Made by a program: the position numbers and the translations under genes
From: an uncultured Mollicutes bacterium
GTDB taxonomy: Bacteria; Bacillota_I; Bacilli_A; ML615J-28; CAG-313
Direction: 5' to 3'
DNA: 19,393 nucleotides
Assembly (NCBI GenBank): GCA_900538885.1
Contig: UQAI01000031.1
Coordinates: forward strand, 1 to 19,393
Part shown: positions 16,877-19,393 of the stretch, piece after piece
Layout: each line of letters begins with the position of its first letter
Numbering within the stretch: the stretch's first letter is position 1
Notes under the pieces: model-generated
Seen by the model: the letters and a program-made list of their open reading frames with translations, nothing else
Database searches by the model: none
What the model was told of the DNA's origin: nothing

Positions 16877-17439
16877 TTTATATATCAATTTTTTTAGAAA
16901 TTATGTTAGTATCACGCCTTGCAAGAAGGAGAATTAAGATAGAAGAAGCAGAAAATAAAAAGCTAATGGCAATAGCAATTATTATACTTTGCTTAACGTA
17001 TATGTTAAATAATAAAACAAATTTTATCTATTATTACTTAATTCCAATCTTTGTTTTCATGTTTTATATGGATAGAACTAATTACTTAATTATTGATGAA
17101 TTTAATTTGTTATTGCTTATTTTTGGAATAATTTATATGATATTTACTTTACAATTATTTCCGAATTTAAGCTCATTTTTAACCTTCATATTAATAATGA
17201 TTTTAATAAAAATAATTGAAAAAATCATAAAGAAAGATCTCATGGGAGATGGTGATTTAAAACTCTTTATAGCAACTAGTTTAATATTTTCTTATAAAGT
17301 ATTTATAATCATTTTTATTGCGAGTATTATTAGTTTAGGAATAGAATATCTAAAAAGAATTACTAAAAAGAATGAAGTACTCATTCCATTTGGCCCATAT
17401 TTAGTCATTGCATATTTAATTGCCATCTATTTCCTTTAA
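16867..17439 (+). CDS. Stand-alone prepilin-peptidase-like GxGD membrane aspartyl protease (A24 family)
   Basis: The 190-residue, strongly hydrophobic protein carries the signature of type IV prepilin peptidases and preflagellin peptidases: a MGDGDLKL motif at residues 126-133 with catalytic Asp130, and an upstream Asp77 in 'YLIIDEFN' as the likely second catalytic aspartate. The 53-residue distance fits the family. The end has the usual IPFGPYL segment before the last TM. It lacks the N-terminal cysteine-containing methyltransferase domain of bifunctional PilD/ComC enzymes and resembles the short single-domain A24 proteins. No pilin or secretion ATPase gene lies nearby, so its substrate is unknown. 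The start is set by AAAGGAGG at 16854-16861, with 5 nt spacing. The 47-nt gap to ysxC has no clear promoter, so it is probably read from the upstream promoter. Confidence 0.82.
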   Translation: MSVFYISIFLEIMLVSRLARRRIKIEEAENKKLMAIAIIILCLTYMLNNKTNFIYYYLIPIFVFMFYMDRTNYLIIDEFNLLLLIFGIIYMIFTLQLFPNLSSFLTFILIMILIKIIEKIIKKDLMGDGDLKLFIATSLIFSYKVFIIIFIASIISLGIEYLKRITKKNEVLIPFGPYLVIAYLIAIYFL

Positions 17440-17456
17440 TATTTTGTGCAACTTGC

Positions 17457-17485
17457 TTTTCATAAAAATTAATTTTTGATAAAAT
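17457..17485 (+). promoter_or_regulatory. Likely promoter for the small zinc-ribbon protein
   Basis: The -10 box TAAAAT (17480-17485) is preceded by TGA, an extended -10. A -35-like TTTTCA (17457-17462) lies 17 nt upstream. The spacer contains a perfect 14-bp AT palindrome (17464-17477). No terminator separates the promoter from the preceding gene, so read-through is also possible. Confidence 0.55.
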
Positions 17486-17509
17486 ATTTGTAGGAGGTAT
17501 GTTAAAAAT

Positions 17510-17929
17510 ATGAATGAAGAACAATTAAGACACCAAAAAACAAAGAATACCTTAAAAATAGTTGGAATTACCCTTATTAGTGTAGGATTTATCTGTACAA
17601 TCATAGGATTCGTAAGTTTCTTTAACGCATTTGGCACAGGTGAGTTTCCTAAACTTTTCTTTTTTGCCTTTATTGGCCTACCTATGCTTGTAATAGGTGG
17701 TGGAATCACTTTATTTGGCTTTAAAAGCGAAATTACAAGATATTCCAAGAATGAGAGCGTTCCGGTAATTAATGATATGGCTAAAGATATTTCACCCGCT
17801 GTAAGAGAACTTGCAGGAGCTGTAAAAGATGGAATAAACCAAGATTCACAAATTAAATGTAAAAAATGTGGTGAACTAAATAAATCAGGTAGTAAATTCT
17901 GTAATGGCTGTGGATCTAAATTAGAATAA
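17510..17929 (+). CDS. Small two-TM protein with C-terminal zinc ribbon
   Basis: The 139-residue protein has two hydrophobic segments, at about 16-38 and 50-71. A linker of about 45 residues leads to a C-terminal zinc ribbon with Cys117, Cys120, Cys131 and Cys134 (CX2C-X10-CX2C), the same spacing as the two ribbons of the larger membrane protein at 14854. N- and C-termini should both be cytoplasmic. No catalytic residues are seen and the function is unknown. The start has AGGAGG at 17492-17497, with a longer than usual spacer of 12 nt; another ATG at 17499 is out of frame. It has its own candidate promoter and is followed by a strong palindromic terminator, so it is probably monocistronic. 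Confidence 0.82.
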   Translation: MNEEQLRHQKTKNTLKIVGITLISVGFICTIIGFVSFFNAFGTGEFPKLFFFAFIGLPMLVIGGGITLFGFKSEITRYSKNESVPVINDMAKDISPAVRELAGAVKDGINQDSQIKCKKCGELNKSGSKFCNGCGSKLE

Positions 17930-17978
17930 CCATATTAAAACAAATGAAGTTAAAGTGTTTAATACTATTTGAATGTAT

Positions 17979-18001
17979 GAGGTGAATATTCACCTCTTTT
18001 T
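17979..18001 (+). terminator. Intrinsic terminator after the small zinc-ribbon gene
   Basis: A perfect 18-nt palindrome, GAGGTGAATATTCACCTC (17979-17996), is followed by TTTTT (17997-18001). There is no A-run on its left side, so it should act mainly on the + strand. It lies about 50 nt after the stop codon. Confidence 0.88.
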
Positions 18002-18088
18002 GCGGTATTATTAATTGTTAAGTATTTTTAAATTACTTGTTATAAGGTTATTTAACTAAATAAAGTCTAAAATCATAAAATTAAATAT

Positions 18089-18110
18089 TCTTAAAAAATG
18101 ATTTTTAAGA
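18089..18110. repeat. Inverted repeat just upstream of the -35 box
   Basis: TCTTAAAAA (18089-18097), loop ATGA, TTTTTAAGA (18102-18110) form a perfect 9-bp inverted repeat ending 9 nt before the -35 box at 18120. It could be an operator. The AT content makes a chance origin plausible, and the lack of a following T-run argues against a terminator. Confidence 0.4.
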
Positions 18111-18119
18111 TTAATTTGT

Positions 18120-18148
18120 TTTACAATAAATAAAAAATATGTTATAAT
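18120..18148 (+). promoter_or_regulatory. Strong sigma-A-type promoter for the AAA15 ATPase
   Basis: A -35 box TTTACA (18120-18125) and a consensus -10 TATAAT (18143-18148) are separated by exactly 17 nt, with TGT directly before the -10 (extended TGn). This is the best promoter match in the window. Transcription from about 18155 would leave a leader of about 93 nt before the ATG at 18248. Confidence 0.8.
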
Positions 18149-18152
18149 CAAG

Positions 18153-18218
18153 TGTAAAAAAAATACAGTTATAAAGGAAAATGTAAAAAAAATACTATTA
18201 TCGCATAAACAGTTATAA
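18153..18218 (+). repeat. Direct repeats in the ATPase gene leader
   Basis: TGTAAAAAAAATAC occurs at 18153-18166 and again at 18182-18195 (29 nt apart). ACAGTTATAA occurs at 18165-18174 and 18209-18218 (44 nt apart). The copies are exact. They fall between the main promoter and the second -10-like box. Confidence 0.75.
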
Positions 18219-18224
18219 TTTGTA

Positions 18225-18230
18225 TATAAT
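18225..18230 (+). promoter_or_regulatory. Second -10-like box close to the ATPase gene
   Basis: TATAAT lies 10 nt before AGGAGG (18236-18241). No good -35 is found 16-18 nt upstream. It could be a weak proximal promoter, or simply AT-rich leader sequence. Confidence 0.35.
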
Positions 18231-18247
18231 AGTAGAGGAGGTATTTT

Positions 18248-19375
18248 ATGCTAAAAAAATTGATTTTAAAAAATTTTAAAACATTTAAATCAGAAACTTT
18301 AATAGACTTTGAAGCGACTAAATTTAAGGGAATTGCCGAAGATAATGTTTGTGATGGAATTGTCAAAGGCGGAGTAATTTTAGGCAGTAATGGCGTAGGA
18401 AAATCTACAATTCTAGAAGCTATCGGCTTATTGCTAAAATTACTACTATCAGATATTAAAACTGAATTATCATATTTTGTATGTATGTTTGGTGAAAATG
18501 ACAAATCTACACTAAAATATGAATTCTCAATTAATAAAGATTTAATAACATACTCTTTTACTTTTAATAAAGAAAATATAATTTTAGAAGAAAATTTACT
18601 TGTAAATGGTAAAACGTTTTTAACAAGAAACTTAAAACATGCAGTTATCAACAATAAAAATGAAAAAATTAAATATGATGCAGAAAACTATGATAATTCT
18701 ACCTTATTTTTAAGAAAGTATTATTTTGCTACCAAGTTTACGAATTCTAAAACGTTAAGAGATTGGATGCAGTTTTTGGAAAATTCCACGTATTTTAACG
18801 CGTTTAATAGAATTTCTATGATCTACAACCATAATAGAAAAGCAACGACAGACTTTTATAAAGAAGCAGAAAACATTGAATATGCAAACAAAATGCTTTT
18901 TGACAATGGCTTTCTTACAAAAATAAAATGTGAAGTTACAACTGATAATAAAAAGTTAATATCAATGAAAAAAGGAAATCTTGACTGCTGGATTCCTTTA
19001 GAACTTGAATCGGAAGGTAATTATACACTTTTAAATATGTTGCCAATTTTAAAACATGCAGTTTCTGCAAATGGGATGTTCCTTTTTGATGAATTTAGCG
19101 GTGGCTTTTCCAATGAATTAGAAGAATTTATAATTAGTTTTTTGATGAAAAACATTGATCATTCACAGGCATTTTTCGTTACGCATTCAACTAATGTTTT
19201 AAAATCATCAATAATAAGACCAGATCAAATATATAATATAATTTTCTCGAATGAAGAAGGAGTAAGTGTTGTTAGAGCGTCTAGTGAATCACCAAGGGAA
19301 ACTCAAAATTATGAAAAAATGTATTTAGGAGGAGTATTTGGAAAAAGAACAAAATATGGGAAGGGTAATAATTAA
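18248..19375 (+). CDS. COG1106/RloA-like AAA15 ATPase, probable phage-defence ATPase
   Basis: The 375-residue protein is an SMC/ABC-like ATPase of the AAA_15/AAA_21 group. Visible features are an N-terminal 'LILKNFKTFKSET' strand, Walker A GSNGVGKST at 46-54, an ABC-type signature region ESEGN at 254-258, Walker B 'MFLFDEF' with Asp281 and Glu282, and a switch His313 in 'FVTHST', followed by 'IRPDQIY', typical of COG1106. The end 'MYLGGVFGKR' corresponds to the family's 'YLxGrfGaiP' tail. The middle region (about 90-240) is variable and probably forms the coiled or lid insert. Members of this group include RloA/AbiL and AriA of PARIS, where a second gene encodes the effector. No partner lies upstream, and only 18 bases remain downstream. 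The start has AGGAGG at 18236-18241, 6 nt upstream. ATPase identity is strong; the defence role is inferred from the family. Confidence 0.85.
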   Translation: MLKKLILKNFKTFKSETLIDFEATKFKGIAEDNVCDGIVKGGVILGSNGVGKSTILEAIGLLLKLLLSDIKTELSYFVCMFGENDKSTLKYEFSINKDLITYSFTFNKENIILEENLLVNGKTFLTRNLKHAVINNKNEKIKYDAENYDNSTLFLRKYYFATKFTNSKTLRDWMQFLENSTYFNAFNRISMIYNHNRKATTDFYKEAENIEYANKMLFDNGFLTKIKCEVTTDNKKLISMKKGNLDCWIPLELESEGNYTLLNMLPILKHAVSANGMFLFDEFSGGFSNELEEFIISFLMKNIDHSQAFFVTHSTNVLKSSIIRPDQIYNIIFSNEEGVSVVRASSESPRETQNYEKMYLGGVFGKRTKYGKGNN

Positions 19376-19393
19376 TTAAAATAAATCAATATT

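Larger units (their letters stand above)
18002..18247. other. AT-rich intergenic control region upstream of the AAA15 ATPase
   Basis: With the preceding terminator, this makes a gap of 318 bases without a gene. It is nearly all A and T. It holds an inverted repeat, a strong promoter, direct repeats in the transcribed leader and a second -10-like box, each listed separately. I see no tRNA, other RNA gene or convincing small ORF. An ATG at 18181 is followed at once by TAA. Confidence 0.7.

Noticed and set aside
18171..18186. Start-stop mini-ORF (ATG TAA) with AAGGA in the ATPase leader
   Set aside because: The purine run ends only about 2 nt before the ATG, too close for initiation, and such strings are common in AT-rich DNA.
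18169..18654. Minus-strand open frame running from the ATPase gene into its leader
   Set aside because: It overlaps the Walker A region of a clear ATPase in antisense and has no family resemblance.
1..19393. Mycoplasma genetic code (TGA as tryptophan)
   Set aside because: Tryptophan codons in the clear genes are TGG and the anchored protein gene ends at TGA directly before the next start.
1..19393. CRISPR arrays, tRNA or rRNA genes, insertion sequences
   Set aside because: I saw no regularly spaced short repeats, no tRNA-like cloverleaf in the intergenic gaps and no transposase motifs or terminal inverted repeats.

Overview
The window is AT-rich, and every gene I can support lies on the + strand. 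Tryptophan is encoded by TGG and TGA is used as a stop, so the standard bacterial code applies and not the Mycoplasma code. Shine-Dalgarno sites of the AGGAGG type, intrinsic terminators, extended -10 promoters, lipobox signal peptides and a YsxC/EngB GTPase point to a low-GC Gram-positive lineage. The giant surface protein has no LPXTG sorting signal but ends in a transmembrane segment. Together with the base composition this suggests an uncultured Bacilli or Mollicutes relative, such as the RF39, Izemoplasma or Acholeplasma neighbourhood. That placement is an inference.

Region 1 (1 to about 14771) looks like one tightly packed operon. In order it holds an ABC-2-type permease (its start codon is probably cut by one base at the left edge), a membrane-anchored protein with Ig-like ectodomains, an ABC ATPase, a roughly 1040-residue lipoprotein with two duplicated OB-like modules and a beta-helix-like C-terminal half, a roughly 2600-residue secreted protein with MBG/YDG-type repeats and a C-terminal membrane anchor, and a small lipoprotein. 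It ends in an intrinsic terminator at 14747-14771. Genes touch, overlap by one base, or are separated by 3 to 20 bases. The unit therefore reads as an ABC transporter made together with a set of very large surface proteins. I do not recognise it as a named system, and it is the best candidate here for an undescribed one.

Region 2 (14802-18001) has a promoter followed by a double-zinc-ribbon polytopic membrane protein, the YsxC/EngB ribosome-assembly GTPase, and a small stand-alone prepilin-peptidase-like (GxGD aspartyl protease) membrane protein. The short leader of the peptidase gene can fold into an H-type pseudoknot that covers the ysxC stop codon and the peptidase start codon. A second promoter then drives a small two-TM protein with a C-terminal zinc ribbon, closed by a palindromic terminator at 17979-18001.

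Region 3 (18002-19393) is an AT-rich intergenic stretch with a strong promoter, direct repeats in the leader and a second -10-like box. It is followed by a COG1106/RloA-like AAA15 ATPase of the kind found in phage-defence systems (RloA/AbiL, PARIS AriA). Any partner effector gene would lie beyond the right edge.
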